A stretch of DNA of 64,000 nucleotides from Taxillus chinensis (lineage: Eukaryota; Streptophyta; Magnoliopsida; Santalales; Loranthaceae), in assembly GCA_023512835.1 (NCBI GenBank), contig CM042089.1:25362440-25426439 (forward strand), in the 5' to 3' direction. The position numbers and the translations under genes are program-made. The notes beneath the pieces were generated by a model that did no database searches, was not told the origin of the DNA, and saw nothing but the letters and a program-made list of their open reading frames with translations. This document shows positions 1 to 13,040 of the stretch, one piece after another; the first letter of the stretch is position 1, and every line of letters begins with the position of its first letter.

Positions 1-758
1 GTGGCGACGACATGGGCCTTTTTTTTTATTATTTTAAATATTTTGTTCTAAGGTTGGTTGATATGATTAAGTGTATTTATTGGTTTATAAATTTTAGTAT
101 GTCCAATGATAAATGTCAAATCATTTAACTGTGAAACTAGAACACACCAGTCAAGCAGACTGTATGTGTGTGTATATATATATATATATATATCCAAAAA
201 TATATCACATAAATATGCGTCTCAATTTCAAATATGGCAAGCCATTAAAATACACAAAAACGCATTTAAGGTAAGTTGATAACCAGGGTAATTAATGACT
301 CCTTTGACAGCGCAAATACAGGGTGTTTTTTAAACTTTCAATGCGCCTGGCCTGTTGAGTGTTGATCCAACAACGCAAGAAACGAACGCGTGACTGTAGG
401 GAAACCAAGATTTTCAATTGACTTTACCTAATTTATTATACAAATAGTTATGTTTATCAGAGTTTCAAAAATCAATAAGCGAATGCGAATAATTTATTTA
501 TTTAATAAGTAATGCCTCATGTTTTAACAGCTTTGGTTTAGCCCTAATTTAAATAAATTGAAGCTTCCAAATTCACAAACATTAAATTCAAGATATTGAA
601 ATTTAAAAAACACTGTGTAAAATATTTAAATCCTGAGAGACGCGCCCTTGTGCGCACATGGGTACGGTACTCTCTATTCATCTATTTTGATCGGACAAAT
701 TGTCGAATCCGAAGCGTGAAGGGTGATTTGATCTACGGAATCCTATGATCGTAAAAAG

Positions 759-815
<57 letters not shown>

Positions 816-2240
816 AATTAAAAAAAAAAAATATATATATAATATTCACGATATTATATACCACTTCTATTATATTTCATTTCATTCAATTTATTCCCGC
901 CAGAAACTTTACTCCATACCCTTATTAGTTTTGGATAATAATTGAGTAAAGGTAAGATGAAATCTCATCATCACTCCATGTATATTGGTTCCACTAGGTT
1001 TGTTTTTTTAATTTTTTATAATAAAATATTTATTAATTGTTAAAATTGATGTCACCACTCCTAAGTACAATTTTTTTTGTATTATATATAATGACCAATT
1101 TTTTAAATTTCCCTGCGATGTAATTTTTGGGCATAAATACTATAATGTTTTTAATGATATTATTGGTAGACTTGTGTGTATTTGGTGGGTTGAATTGAAT
1201 ACTATAGTGTTATATATTTAAAAGAATATAATGGTATATATGTGTTTATTCGTATTAAAATATGATAAATTATACAATCTAAAAATTATTTGACATATGA
1301 CAAATACTTTTTTTTTTCTAAAATATTGTCATTTGATCTTATGTAAGTATTTTGCAATTAATAGTTTTGTTTACGTAATTGTCACTGAATAAATTTCAAT
1401 TAGATCTATTATATTAAGAAAAAATATGAGAAAATTCATATCGTAAGTTATGAAATAAATTGTATTTGCCATAAATAAAAGACGTATAAATAAGATACGC
1501 GCGTGTGGTTTTAAAATTTAAAAATAATCATATAACGATATAATATTATCAAAAATTAGTTAAATTAAATAAATAAATATATATCTAAAAATTGTAAATT
1601 AAATTACGAGTTAACTTCTTTTGTAATTGTTATCATTTAGTATGTAAATTATTAATATAAATTAGTAGATAATAAAATTAATGAACCATTATTTATAGTA
1701 GGCAAATTATTTAAACATTTAGTAGTTAATTTTATCAATTACTTATTCATTAGATAAATTATTTTAAAAAACTATAAAAGTAGAAATATAATATAAGAAA
1801 TCCTTTTTTTTATTTCACTCGTAAATTCCTCCATAAATATACGTACATATGAATGTATGATTTGGTACTAAGAAAATAAGAAAATAAGAAAATATTGAAC
1901 TAAAATATATGAGATCAAATAAAATATGTTCCGGAAACTTCAGGTACGTGTACACATTATCTTTCACAAACTTTACAATTAATATGCAGACTCGTTTGGA
2001 TGGGATTTTTAGAGTTAATTGGGCAATTCTAGGTATCGGAGTTGCGTAACCTTTGGGTAATTGTGATGATGTGCTAGCCTATCAAGTAAAGAAAAAAAAA
2101 AATTATAGCTGTTCAATCTCTCACGATTACGCGAACGGATTGTATAAATATTTATTGTATAATGAAAGATATGTGTCACATTAAAAATCACTATTAAAAA
2201 ATTAAAAAAAAAAAAAACATAGCCCAAATCGAGACCTTAA
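1..2240. other. AT-rich intergenic DNA
   Basis: No gene is supported here. The stretch is strongly AT-rich with scattered stops in all frames. It contains short AT microsatellites, with a long one at 760-812. The part next to 2240 would hold the 3' untranslated region of the minus-strand MYB gene. Confidence 0.7.
760..812. repeat. (AT)n microsatellite
   Basis: About 26 perfect AT dinucleotide units are visible, followed by an A-rich run and a short second AT block to about 841. Confidence 0.95.
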
Positions 2241-2838
2241 TTAGAAAAAAGAACCTGGCTGTGGGGGAGACCATAACTGAAACGGATCAAAGTAAGAAGA
2301 CAGGGCTGGATCTGCAAAATCGACCAACCCCAACTCACCCTGTGCCGCGGAACTCAACCGTTTCCTCCTCCTCTCCTCATCCACTCCCGTCATCACTACG
2401 TGACCGCTGCATGGCTGGGCTTCACATGCTTTTACGTCCAAGGACTCCAGCATGTTCCAAAACGCATAATCCGACTCAAACGGGATTTCTCGCCCTGTTT
2501 CGACCGCGACCAGTGAATTTGGGACGCCCCAATTAAACGACAAGGAGGACGAAGAAGAGGAAAAAGAGTTGCTCCATTTATAGTCCTTGGTTGGGACATT
2601 TTGGTCAGTATCATGATGAGCTACGGATGGCCCGGGATCCGAGGAGCAAGATGAGGACTCTTTGGCGTCTTCGCAATCCTCGTTGCTGTTGCTGTTGCTG
2701 TTGCTGTCGTCAGGAGCAACGGTATTGTTTCTATTTTCATGATACACCTCTAAAGATCGTTTCTTCAAGTGGGTGTTCCACACGTTCTTGATCTCATTAT
2801 CGGTTCTCCCCGGCAAGGAAGAAGCAATCTTTGACCAC
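2241..2838 (-). CDS. MYB exon 3 (end of R3 and C-terminal region)
   Basis: The exon starts after an AG acceptor at 2840-2839 and opens with [20 protein letters not shown], completing R3. About 170 residues follow: a low-complexity Asn/Ser stretch (trinucleotide GCT/AGC-like repeat on the DNA), then the acidic IPFESD motif and an ELGLVD segment. The stop is TAA at 2243-2241. Confidence 0.93.
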
Positions 2839-5800
2839 CTGCTTTCAGAATTAACGTTAGGCATTTGTCTACACGTGCAATGATTGTTGATCACCTTTTG
2901 CATGGAGGACACGCCTACTCGTTGGCCAACAGAAGGAAGATATGACACATTATTTTCATAAAAATAAGAGAGAGCGGGGAAAAAAATAAAATGAAACAAA
3001 GAAGGGTACTCAGTTTGGAATCCGCTTCTAAGAGTGATGATTCTGTAAGTTCTAGCTATTAAACAATTAATTGCTTATAATATATTGGTTTACTTAAAAT
3101 CAAAAACCAACTTAGATTAGGTTAGGAAACACTAGGCAACATGCAATCGTAATAAGTAAAGCCAAAATAGCCTGACCCCTGCAGAATAAGATGAACATTA
3201 CCTTTTTTCAAGGTAAAGTCATCGATGGCTTCCTAATGCGGAGAGCCTCTAAAAAACTTACTAGTATATTAATGTCTTAGTTTCAGTCCGTTCAAGTTTT
3301 AATCTCAATTCCAATTTTAATTAATACGTAGAAGGGTCTTATATTTTAGGATTTTCTCTATGACCATCCAAATCTTGACCTGTTGTGTCCGAAAAAAGTA
3401 GTTAGTGTTTTTGATCATATGAGTGGGACATTAAAGAAGAGACAATTCAATTACATGCATTGATTAACAATATACTTAATTATATAATGAACTAATTGCC
3501 TAATCTAACTTTTTTTTTATAAAAATAAAAGAATGGTAATGTTAATATCACACCTGTTTCCGAGGGTGCGGTGGAGGGCGATGATGGAGTCCTCTTCCTC
3601 ACGAGTGAAGTTGCCTCGCTTGACGTCAGGCCTGAGGTAATTAATCCACCTTAACCGACAGCTCTTCCCACAACGTAACAAGCCTGTGCGGGGTGACAAT
3701 AATAATTATTACTCTAATATATGCATATATATATATAGTGTATGCTTTTGAACATGTATAGCTAGAAAGTAAAATTTTATTTCAACTCACGAGAATGAGG
3801 TGAAGAGAGGGCATGGAGAACTGCAGAAGACTCCGTGATGAAAGTCAAGAAATATAAATAACTGATTAATTGGACTAATTATGTGGTCTGAAAACAAACT
3901 TATAACCAACTTTAAAAATATGACATTAATTTGAACAAGTGTCCAAATTGAAAAATTAGTTCTTCAATAACAAACTTATTAATAAATGGATTGCTTTGAA
4001 AATTTGTGCAACCTTCCTTCTCAATAATGTTAGGAGTCTAATTCTGCAATTCCATATTGACTGCGATGCAGAGTTACGAACCTCCACCACCAAACTCACA
4101 CACGTCCCATAGAAATATGAGTCATGATTGGCCCATGTTATGCACAAAACATGTACGTACCTTTGATTGCGTGCATTAACAATTGAACGTAACTAATCGT
4201 GCCCAACTATCTAGTCAATTACCGGTATAATAGTCAAACGGACTCTTACCTATTCATTTATTATATGTTAATTAATGATTATTGAGTACGGAGCTGGACC
4301 ATAACATACATTTTTTAAAGTCTCAGTCATACATGCATATATGTATATATATATACTCACGTATATATAATTTTACTATAATTAAAATGTGATATCACAT
4401 AACTTTAATTTTAACCATTAAATATATCTTGCAATCAATGGTTCAAATAAAACTTTCATTTAATCTTAAAGCTCTTTCGATAAGAAAATGTCCTCACATT
4501 CTCAATATAGGAAAACTCTATATATACACATATAGATAGGTGTGTATGCTTTTTCCTCAAGAATAATGTTTGGTCAGTTTGCATTGTTTTTGAAAGGAAA
4601 ATAAGCAAGAATTTGATAAATTTTTTAAAAAAGTGCTTATAAGGAAAATTTTTGCTATTTTCAAGAAGTAATTTTAAAATTTATAAAATATCAATATTAA
4701 CATTATTTAAAATTAAAGATAAAAGAGTTGCATGTTTAAAATTTAAAAATTAAGAATATTTTTGTTTTTTTAATACTTTATAATATTTTTAAAAAATTAT
4801 TAAACACCTATTATATACTTTTAAAATCTATACTAATTTAAAATTTATTATTTACTAAATACTTATTTATTTTCATAATAACTTTTTTACTAGCACAGCT
4901 AAAAGCCACTCCTGTTAAAAGCATAATATTACCAAACTAGGTCAATGTCACACATTCATCGGTCGTGTACCGAAATTAAATATTGATTCACATAAATAGT
5001 TTTGTTAATAAGAGAAATAAATATTATTATTATTTTTTAATAAACAAATAAATAGTAATTGCATAACTAATATTATTTTCAATATTTTTGATCATCATAA
5101 GTGGAATACCTATATTATTTTTCTAAATTAAAATTTCAACCAAAGTATAAGTTGTGAACATAAATGAATAGATAGAACTAATTAATCTCTAACGAAGGAA
5201 AATCTCTTAAAGCTAACGACAAATTAGTAGTTAGGCTGCCACATGTTAAATTTAGTTTCACATTTAGGGCCACAACATGAGCAAGGGGATCAAGAAGCCA
5301 TTCATGTTCATGCGGCCATAGGACGAGTTCCGACCCGGATCTCTCGCCCTCACTCACTCACCGCCAAAATTACAGGCTCTTTGTTCTCATTAGCGGTTGC
5401 TAGAAGCTAAGGTGGCCGCTGCTATAGGCGGGTGGGCGGTGGAGCAGGCGATGTGGGACAAGTGGTCCATAAATGATGAAACATAAAATATTCATAAACC
5501 AAAGTTCAACATTGCACTTGTCTTGGTTCCAAAGGTGAAACTAAATTTAACACATGACAACTTTAGTTGTTACCATGTCATTAGATTGAATAAACTTCCT
5601 CCAACTTAGGTTTTTTTGGTTCATTAGTTAGATTAAATGCACCTCCTCCAATTTAGTTGGAGCTAAGTTCTATCTTAAATGGATTACAAGCAAAATCAAG
5701 AGTGTATGACGTCTTTATAGTGGAACAATTTTGCATAGTGTGAGGAACACGTGAGAATGAAAAATTTGCCACATGTCCACTTGTTTTTAAAATCCCAAAT

Positions 5801-7428
5801 TAAGTGCAATAATAAAAAAATTACTATATACCACTAGAGTTATGTGACTTGTGTATAAACGTAACGATATGACAGCATAGTATATCATCGAATGGGAAGA
5901 AAAAATTATGAATAAATCACGATCATCCATATTGACTATGATTTCATGGTGAAGTCGTGAGCCAGTTGCACATATAATGAATTTTCTAAAAAAATGATGT
6001 GATAACAGTAGATCCTCAATCAGATGATTTCATTTAGATTGACAGCAGGACGCTGAGTGTCACAATCTCATCCGGATAGTTGGTATGTAAAAAAAGTTAA
6101 AATACGATTTACTATTCGCATGCCAACACGCCGGCATCCAAATAACTAAATTTTGACAACAAATTGAGACTCAATCCTCAATCGCCTCAACCCGACATTA
6201 TTAATTTTGATTTCTTTTTATGAAAATTAAGGGGATATTTGGTATGTATTTTTAATTATGTGTTTTGATTTTTATTGAAATTGATGTTTAAATTTTACAT
6301 TTTTAAAATAATTCTATTTAGAAAGAGAGAAAATGTAATTTGAAAAATATATGTTTTTTTAAATTGAATCCCAACAAAATTAGTAAAAAAAAAAATATGA
6401 TGAGCTCAAACATTTAAATAGAGTAAAGAAAAAATAATAACAAATAATAAATTAGATCCCATGAAGAAAAATTGAATTTGAACTTGAAAACATAAAATAA
6501 TTAAAACTTGCTTTTAAAAACAACTATCTATTCAAATAGGAATTTAAATAAAGTGTCAATTTATTTAGAAAATCAGCATACCAAATATATTTGTTAGCCG
6601 AATTCTATTTTTTAAAACCTAATTGCATTTTCAAAACTATATATCAACTGAACAGGCCTAAGTGGAAACAAGTTGGATTATCATCATTATCATTATTATT
6701 ATTTTAAAAAATTACTTTAACAGTAATGCATAAATATAATTCATAAAATATAATATAAATGTATATAATTGAATATAAATTATTGCTACTACCCAACCAG
6801 TTACGACAAATTAAGTTAATGTGCGCAATAATCCTCCACTCAATAAAATTCATCTAAAAATGATTTTGAAATTTTGAAAGCAACCAGATGAATCGAACTA
6901 TAATGAATTAAGAACTCATACAAGATGACTTAATAAGTTAACTTTTTACGAATAAATATTATTAGAAAAACAAACAAACAAAAACAATGGACAGCCAAAG
7001 TTTCACTACACGCTAAAGTGATGATCACAGACATAAAAACACTCGAATTAATTAATTTTATAAATTTTAGACACTTTAAGGGCATTAATTAGTAATGTAA
7101 TTAATTTGAAATATATTTAACTAGTGATATTTGAGTCAACAAATATAGTTAGTTATTTTATTGAAAGTCAAATTCAATGTAACTTTGTTGAGACTAGGAG
7201 TATTTTAAACTTCTTAGCTATAATTTAACTTTTGTTAAGTCCATGTGCTAAATCTTTTATCAACATATTTTTGGTTTTGAAATCTCTTCCCTTTACCAGG
7301 CAACTAACTCACAAAATATCTAAATTCTTTTTACAAAATAGATTAATCATTTTACACTATTTTTCATAAAAATGATAATTTAATTTTGAAGTGGAGCAAT
7401 TTTACTGGGAAATAAGAGTTCACTAATA

Positions 7429-7469
<41 letters not shown>

Positions 7470-8657
7470 TGTTATATATAGGACGTGAAGCCAACTTTGA
7501 GAACCTTTAATATGGACTATTAAATCAATATTAAATGATTCAGATTAGACTTTTATTTGCCTTAGCTCAATCACTGTAGCAGAGTTATAATTAAATAAAA
7601 ATCTAATCTGAACTGTTATTTGTAATATCTAACGATTCAGATTAAAATTATTACAATAGAAAACTAATTTTACGTTCTTATTCTAATAAAACTATATATT
7701 ATATATATACATATATATATTCAAATAAATTCAATCTAACTATCTATACTCTATAATTAATTTGCTCCCAAATTAAGAATTACTTTTCAGAGAATGTTAC
7801 CATAGGAAGGAATCATATAAACAAATGAGATTAACTAACATAATGTGTCATTAGAGCTAAATACCTTTGGTAAATATTTAAAATCATTTTGATAAGATAT
7901 CTTTCTAATTTTATAAAATATAATATCATTTATTAAAACAGTATAATTTTGAATGCTAACTTACTTAATTAGTCCTGATAAGACATCATAATAAATTTTA
8001 TATATAGAGGTAAGTTTGAAACTCGGAGCAATCAGAAACGTGTGTAAATTAACATTTAAAATCTCTTAAAAAGAATCCCCACACTCGATGGTTACAACAA
8101 AAAAACCCACTTTAAATTGGCTGACGCTAGCTGCTAGCCACTCCAATTCACAACCTATTGATGAAATGGTTGCTCATCTAACATCACCCTGGGATTTCAT
8201 CTAGCTTGAACTCCATGTATATATGAGAAGTTCTATATATAATTAATTATTGGATATACATATCCGGAGGAGATAATATAATGCAAGAATCAAGAAGATC
8301 CTAGATATCTTTTATAAAATCACAGGTCAAGAGGACAGAAAACAGGACCAAAAGATGGTAGAGCATGGTCGGTCGTGCCTAACTCAAAGATTAATTGAAT
8401 GATTGATTTTTCATGTAAAACTATGATAACATTGTACGTTTGGAGAGAGAACTAATTAAGCTGGTTGCCCAGCGGGCTGATGCAGTGGCAAAAAGAAAGG
8501 GGAAAAAAAGAAGCTAACCAGCTTGTTTGGGGAGAGCCCTCCAGTTGTGATGGCCGTGCCTGGCTATAAAGTTTGAGAGCACCAAGTCTTCCGAAGGGCT
8601 CCATGGCCCTCTCTTCACCTCATTCTTGTCACAGCACGGAGCACGGCCTTTCCCCAT
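2241..8657 (-). CDS. R2R3-MYB transcription factor, subgroup 3-like (MYB58/63/72 group)
   Basis: This is a three-exon gene: exon 1 8657-8519, exon 2 3683-3554, exon 3 2838-2241, all with GT-AG junctions. It encodes 288 residues. R2 has tryptophans at about residues 19, 39 and 59; R3 has F72, W91 and W110, the normal plant R2R3 pattern. The 139- and 130-nt first exons and their phases match the conserved R2R3-MYB layout. The N-terminus [18 protein letters not shown] and a C-terminal IPFESD..FWNMLES motif (about residues 208-224) resemble the Arabidopsis MYB58/MYB63/MYB10/MYB72 subgroup. MYB58/63 are known lignin-biosynthesis activators and MYB72/10 act in iron deficiency, so the role here is inferred only as a nuclear DNA-binding regulator. 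A serine/asparagine-rich linker follows R3. Intron 1 is unusually long (about 4.8 kb) and full of repeats; intron 2 is about 0.7 kb. No disabling mutation was seen. Confidence 0.9.
3554..3683 (-). CDS. MYB exon 2 (end of R2, start of R3)
   Basis: This exon is 130 nt, the canonical size for plant R2R3-MYB exon 2. It encodes [19 protein letters not shown] followed by the first half of R3 to ...LHRTLGNR. It is bounded by AG at 3685-3684 and GT at 3553-3552. Confidence 0.95.
3788..3850 (+). pseudogene. Inverted fragment of a MYB exon 1 inside MYB intron 1
   Basis: The plus strand here shares a 20-base perfect run plus a further CATGGAG with sense exon 1 of the surrounding gene (exon region about 8602-8629), in opposite orientation. 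After a one-base gap it still reads like R2 start codons (W, then ED, in the right spacing), although downstream bases differ from exon 1. This suggests a fragment of a related MYB gene. It sits about 105-165 nt from the intron 1 acceptor and has no start or donor of its own. Confidence 0.65.
4567..4941. mobile_element. MITE-like element with TTTGGT...ACCAAA ends
   Basis: The segment begins GTTTGGTCAGTTTGC and ends ATTACCAAACTAG, giving imperfect terminal inverted repeats with an AT-rich, non-coding interior. The right end (AGCTAAAAGC...ACCAAACTA) recurs almost unchanged near 31785-31830, so this is a dispersed repeat. No target-site duplication was confirmed. Confidence 0.5.
5214..5584. mobile_element. 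Non-autonomous TIR element with GC-rich interior (Pack-TIR-like)
   Basis: Imperfect terminal inverted repeats of about 55 bp lie at 5214-5269 and 5529-5584. They share a perfect core reading TGTTAAATTTAGTTTCAC on the left and its reverse complement on the right. Between them at about 5270-5465 is a GC-rich stretch quite unlike the surrounding AT-rich intron, with coding-like composition but no recognisable protein. This is the expected look of a small DNA transposon that has captured host sequence. It lies in MYB intron 1. No target-site duplication was found. Confidence 0.5.
6235..6588. mobile_element. MITE-like element, 12-bp perfect TIR
   Basis: ATATTTGGTATG at 6235-6246 is matched by its exact reverse complement CATACCAAATAT at 6577-6588, enclosing about 330 bp of AT-rich non-coding DNA. 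It lies in MYB intron 1. The superfamily is not assigned. Confidence 0.5.
7430..7465. repeat. (AT)n microsatellite
   Basis: An uninterrupted AT dinucleotide tract within MYB intron 1. Confidence 0.95.
8519..8657 (-). CDS. MYB exon 1 (start codon and most of R2)
   Basis: The minus strand reads ATG at 8657-8655 into 46 codons ending ...NWRALPKQA plus one base, then a GTTAGC donor at 8518. The phase joins exactly to exon 2, which begins at 3683 after a CACAG acceptor (G|GC TTG TTA). The upstream ATG context and the MGKGRAPCC start agree with the family. The exon is too short to show up as a long open frame, so it is easily missed. Confidence 0.9.
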
Positions 8658-8719
8658 CTCTCACACTCTCACTGAACACAGTCATGCGAAGAGTGAATTT
8701 CTAACCATCTTATATGATC

Positions 8720-8762
8720 TAGAGAGAGAGAGAGACACAGAGAGAGAGGGAGAGAGAGAGAG
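8720..8762. repeat. (GA/CT)n tract in the MYB 5' leader region
   Basis: AG dinucleotides run with small interruptions. On the gene's sense strand this is a CT-rich tract about 60-105 nt upstream of the start codon, typical of a pyrimidine-rich plant 5' leader. A transcription start could not be fixed. Confidence 0.85.
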
Positions 8763-9842
8763 CGCACTGCCGGGTAGGACACGTTATAAGCCTAAGGAGA
8801 GAAATTTAAAAACATGATAGGACACGTTATGGTTCAGCTGGTTGATTAATTCTAAAGGTGAAACCAGTTTAAAAAAAAACAATTAATACTATTTCAAACT
8901 TTTGGAATATACGTGGGAAAACTATGCTACTTTTAGAGAAAGTCAGCATAAATGTGGACAATATCGTTTTTTTAATTCTTATAAAAGTACAATATGAATA
9001 TCTTTATCACAATCATCCTCAAAATATAAAATGGTCAATGCTACGGACGCTACGCAGGGCCATCTTTGTTGGATTGAAATTTAACTTTTTTATTAATTTT
9101 TTCATAGCAATATATAAAAAGTTATTCATGCAGAAATTATCTATATAATATACTGTAAAATATATAAATTTGGATCAATATAATATTGTACGTTTAAATT
9201 TACCAGTTTCATTAAAACATGAAAATTTTATGTTGTTAAAACATGGAGAAATTTTTATAATCATCAAATTTCATATTCGTTTACACGCATAGGCGATTTT
9301 GAAACATATTAAAATAAAAATATTATGAGGTGACAAAGTGCCCACTTAAATTTAATAAATGAGGCCCGTTTTCATTTTATGCATTCGGTGATGTTTGTCT
9401 CATTTTATTTACCTACGAGGAAGATAAATATATATACTTTCAAGGCCTAAAGGATATTTTTATCCCAATAAATTATCATAATTACTAACTATTTACTCAT
9501 TCAGTCGTTTAATTTAGTGAAAATTTATGTACAAGCCACTTTTGTGTAAACTTTTATGCACACCTTTCATAATAATATTTTACTAGCCTAATAATTTGAT
9601 CATACTTACTCGTAATTTAGTTAGAATCAATAATATACTATCAAGACATATTATGTACAGGAGAGGCATACACAAAAAAGTTTCGTATATAATATTGCTC
9701 TTCAATTTATCATATGACTGCTTATTTATTATGGATTTAATTGAAAGCTAAAATTGTTTTTTATTTTATAGCATTTAAGACATCGGTAAGACATGGAAAA
9801 AAAAACTAGATGCTGGAGTTTTTTAAAATGTGGATCCAAAAC
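8763..9842. other. Intergenic, upstream region of the MYB gene
   Basis: This is presumably the MYB promoter. No reliable TATA box or known motif cluster could be singled out. Open frames here are short and have no family resemblance. Confidence 0.5.
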
Positions 9843-10107
9843 TAGGGATGATAATTTTGACCCGACCCATCCCTATTCGTCTTCTTCAACCCGAAGAGAT
9901 AGCAGGGTGGGCACAGGTATTAGCCGACTCGTCCCAATTTGACCTTTTTTAATATTTTAAATTAATTTTAGGCTAAAATATCCGATCCAACCCGACTTGA
10001 TCCCTCTCAACCTGTCGTGTTCTTTAGTCCCGTTCTAACTTGAATCCTTCGTAGACAAATTTGGATCATCCACTATCTGGTCCTGACTCACTCCATTGCC
10101 ATCTCTA
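9843..10107. mobile_element. hAT-type MITE
   Basis: The element begins TAGGGATGATAAT and ends ATTGCCATCTCTA, the TAGxGATGxCAAT-type inverted ends common in plant hAT MITEs. The flanks read ATCCAAAAC on the left and ATCCAAAC on the right, an 8-bp target duplication apart from one extra A. The interior is rich in CCCGACCC-like words and non-coding. Confidence 0.65.
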
Positions 10108-11778
10108 ATCCAAACACTCAAAAATTGATAAAAATATATATTCATCTAATAATATATAAGTAAAAAAACCTACAAATATTAATGTTGAATTATATATGCG
10201 ACTCAATATTAGTGTCAGATTTTTACTGATATTTTAAATTTGAACTACATGCTGATGGGGTCAAAGTGAATGTTTTAAATGCGAGAAATACTTTGTGCAG
10301 TTGTCATCTAAAAATATATATAATAAAATATATTAAAATTTATCAACTAATATATAGACTTGCTATTAATTATTTGTTATTTAAAGAAAATATTAAATAA
10401 GCTGTGATCATTAATTTTGTCTGGCCGGAGAAACTATTACTTTTTATGATTTGTTATATTTTAATTGCTTAAAAGAGGAAAGGTCAAAGGGACTTTGCTA
10501 CACCAGTAAGGGGCGCGTGTGAGACAGCGTACTTGAGCCAGCCAAAAGAAAATTGTCGGAGTCTTCTGTAATAATTCCTATTGCCATTGCATTAATTTCA
10601 TTCCAATCTATATTTCTTTTTCTTTCTTTTTTTCTCTCATAGGATTGGACGTAGACTCGCAAATGATCCGAGCTAAGTGAACCGAGTTCGAGTTCGAGTC
10701 CGATTAAATAGTAATTGAATCAATTTATATAATAATCGAATAAATTGAACATTTATAATTTTAATTTCAAACTCAAATCAAACTTAATTAAGTGAGCTAT
10801 CAAATATATCGTTTATTTAAAAGACATGCTGAATAAATTTGTAATGGAGCCAAGTAAGAGTCAAGTTTATATAATAACTAAACCAAACTTGCATGATAAC
10901 GAGTAAAGTCTATATCGGACTAAGTGTTGAAAAAGTTGTCTGAGTATCTGCTCATTTACAAAACGTTTCAATCAAAGATTAATCATTGGCCCGTTAAAAG
11001 AAATTATTTTTAGGTGTGTATGAAAAAAAATATGAAAATAACAATTTAGTAAAATATAATTTTAAAAGTATTAAAAAAGTAGATTATATTTATTTAAATT
11101 TTTTTTAAAATAATTATGAATATTTAAAAAGATAAAAATATCATTAAAATTATTCAAGAAGAACTTTTTATTATTATTTAAGATTAATGATGATATTTTA
11201 AAATTTTATTATTATTTAATGATTAATGATGATTTTTTTAAAAGTATTTTTAAAAATTAACCCTTTAAATTGCTATTTTTATTATTAAAAAAATTTGAAA
11301 AATATTTATTTTTTTTCCACAAAAATATTACAAAACAAGCCATTGCTAAGTTAAAAATTCGGCGAAAATTATAATTCAAATTTAATAAAAGTTATAACTT
11401 CTCGTAATTGAATTAGCTGAATTTTAAAAAAAAGGAAAATAAAATATTAAAATAAAAATGAATTCTTAAAATTTAAAGAATTTTAAAAATATTAATCCAA
11501 GGTATTGCTATTATACACCTTCATTCCAGTTCTCGTCAATCGCTTTAATGGGAAAGTATTTTCTCAAATTTGACTGACAAAAGAGAAGAACCGAAAATTA
11601 ACGTCGCCCCTCTAAAGCAATTTTCATAAAAATGGCTGTAGGATTAATTGTCAATCAATTATAATGTATATATAGTCATACACATATCATCAATTGCGTG
11701 AAAATATATACTATCGACTGGTTAAATGATAGTTTATATTCGGTTATTAAACAAGTAATCAATTGCGAGGAATATACA

Positions 11779-11828
<50 letters not shown>

Positions 11829-12732
11829 CATATATATGTTTGTATGTTATTCTTTATATTGTTAATATGTACTTTTAACATATTCAATTATGTTTGTTAG
11901 TATTATTTGAATAATAAAAGGTAAAATATTTATATCATTGATATAGGCTAGCTAATAAGAAAATTATAGATAAAATTGTTTAAATTTAAATTATTGTGTT
12001 AATATTAATATATTATATATGTTTTTTGAGATTTTATAAATTACAATTTTTTGCTGAATAAAACTATAATAGTCAGCATATCAATCATATATATAAACAT
12101 TTTAATCAGCTAATAATTTTACAAAAATTCACATATATTGAGTTTTAATAATACACTCCCAGTTATTACATTAACTTTTCTAAAGTACGTATCAATATTA
12201 GTTAAACTTTAAAGCCTTAACTTTTGTTTTAATGCTCGGATCCTAATGTTTCGAGGGATGATTATTATTTTTGTTATTATTATTATTTGATTGATGAGAT
12301 TAAAATGCAATAGTTGAAGGCAAACTGTATTTATCAATATTGCTATTAGTAACACTAACGTACCACACTAGCTGGGCAATGGTTAGAAAAGCTTATTCGA
12401 AAATACACCCTAGCATAGAACTTAATTAATTAATAATAGATATGCATACACAATTGAAAAACCCCAAGAACAGATCTGGACACATTTCATTCCATCATAT
12501 ATATTTACAAATTCCAATTGAAATCAAATAATATGAAAAAAACCGCCACAACACCTTGATCCACATAAGACTCATGTAAATTGTAATCTATTCAATAGAT
12601 ATTATCACCGATTATATATATTTTCATCAATACGTCACAGGTTTAGAACGAACATGTTTTTTTCCATATATTTCATCAATCCATCAATATTTCCATTTAC
12701 ATCATCTCACAGAACGAACAGATTTTTTTAGC
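10108..12732. other. AT-rich intergenic DNA
   Basis: No gene was seen. The region contains degenerate TTTGGT/ACCAAA-like repeat material near 11000-11340 and a CA/TA compound microsatellite at 11776-11830. Confidence 0.6.
11776..11830. repeat. (CA)n(TA)n compound microsatellite
   Basis: A perfect CA run to about 11813 is followed by TA repeats. Confidence 0.95.
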
Positions 12733-13040
12733 TTGACGCCCGTGGACGGAGATGGAGGAAGGAGGTGGAGGCTGCGCTGCTGCGGGGGGAGGCGATGCCA
12801 ACTGACTGAGAATAGAGTTGGCGCGATGGGGGTGACTGCTGGTGAGGAAGCTTCACCAATCAGTCGGATTCTGGCGTCGTTTGGGTTGGTGCCGATGGTG
12901 CATGCTTGCGTCTGCGTGGGACTGGATCTCAATCTCAGATCTGAGATGGTATAGGAAGAACGGCCGAACAAGATAGACGGACAGTCAACGCTGCTAGTTT
13001 TGTTATACCTGGATGCCACTGGACGGAGATGGAGGCAGGA

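Noticed and set aside
8626..8817. 63-codon plus-strand frame over the GA repeat
   Set aside because: It is antisense to MYB exon 1 and its leader, and consists largely of the GA microsatellite.
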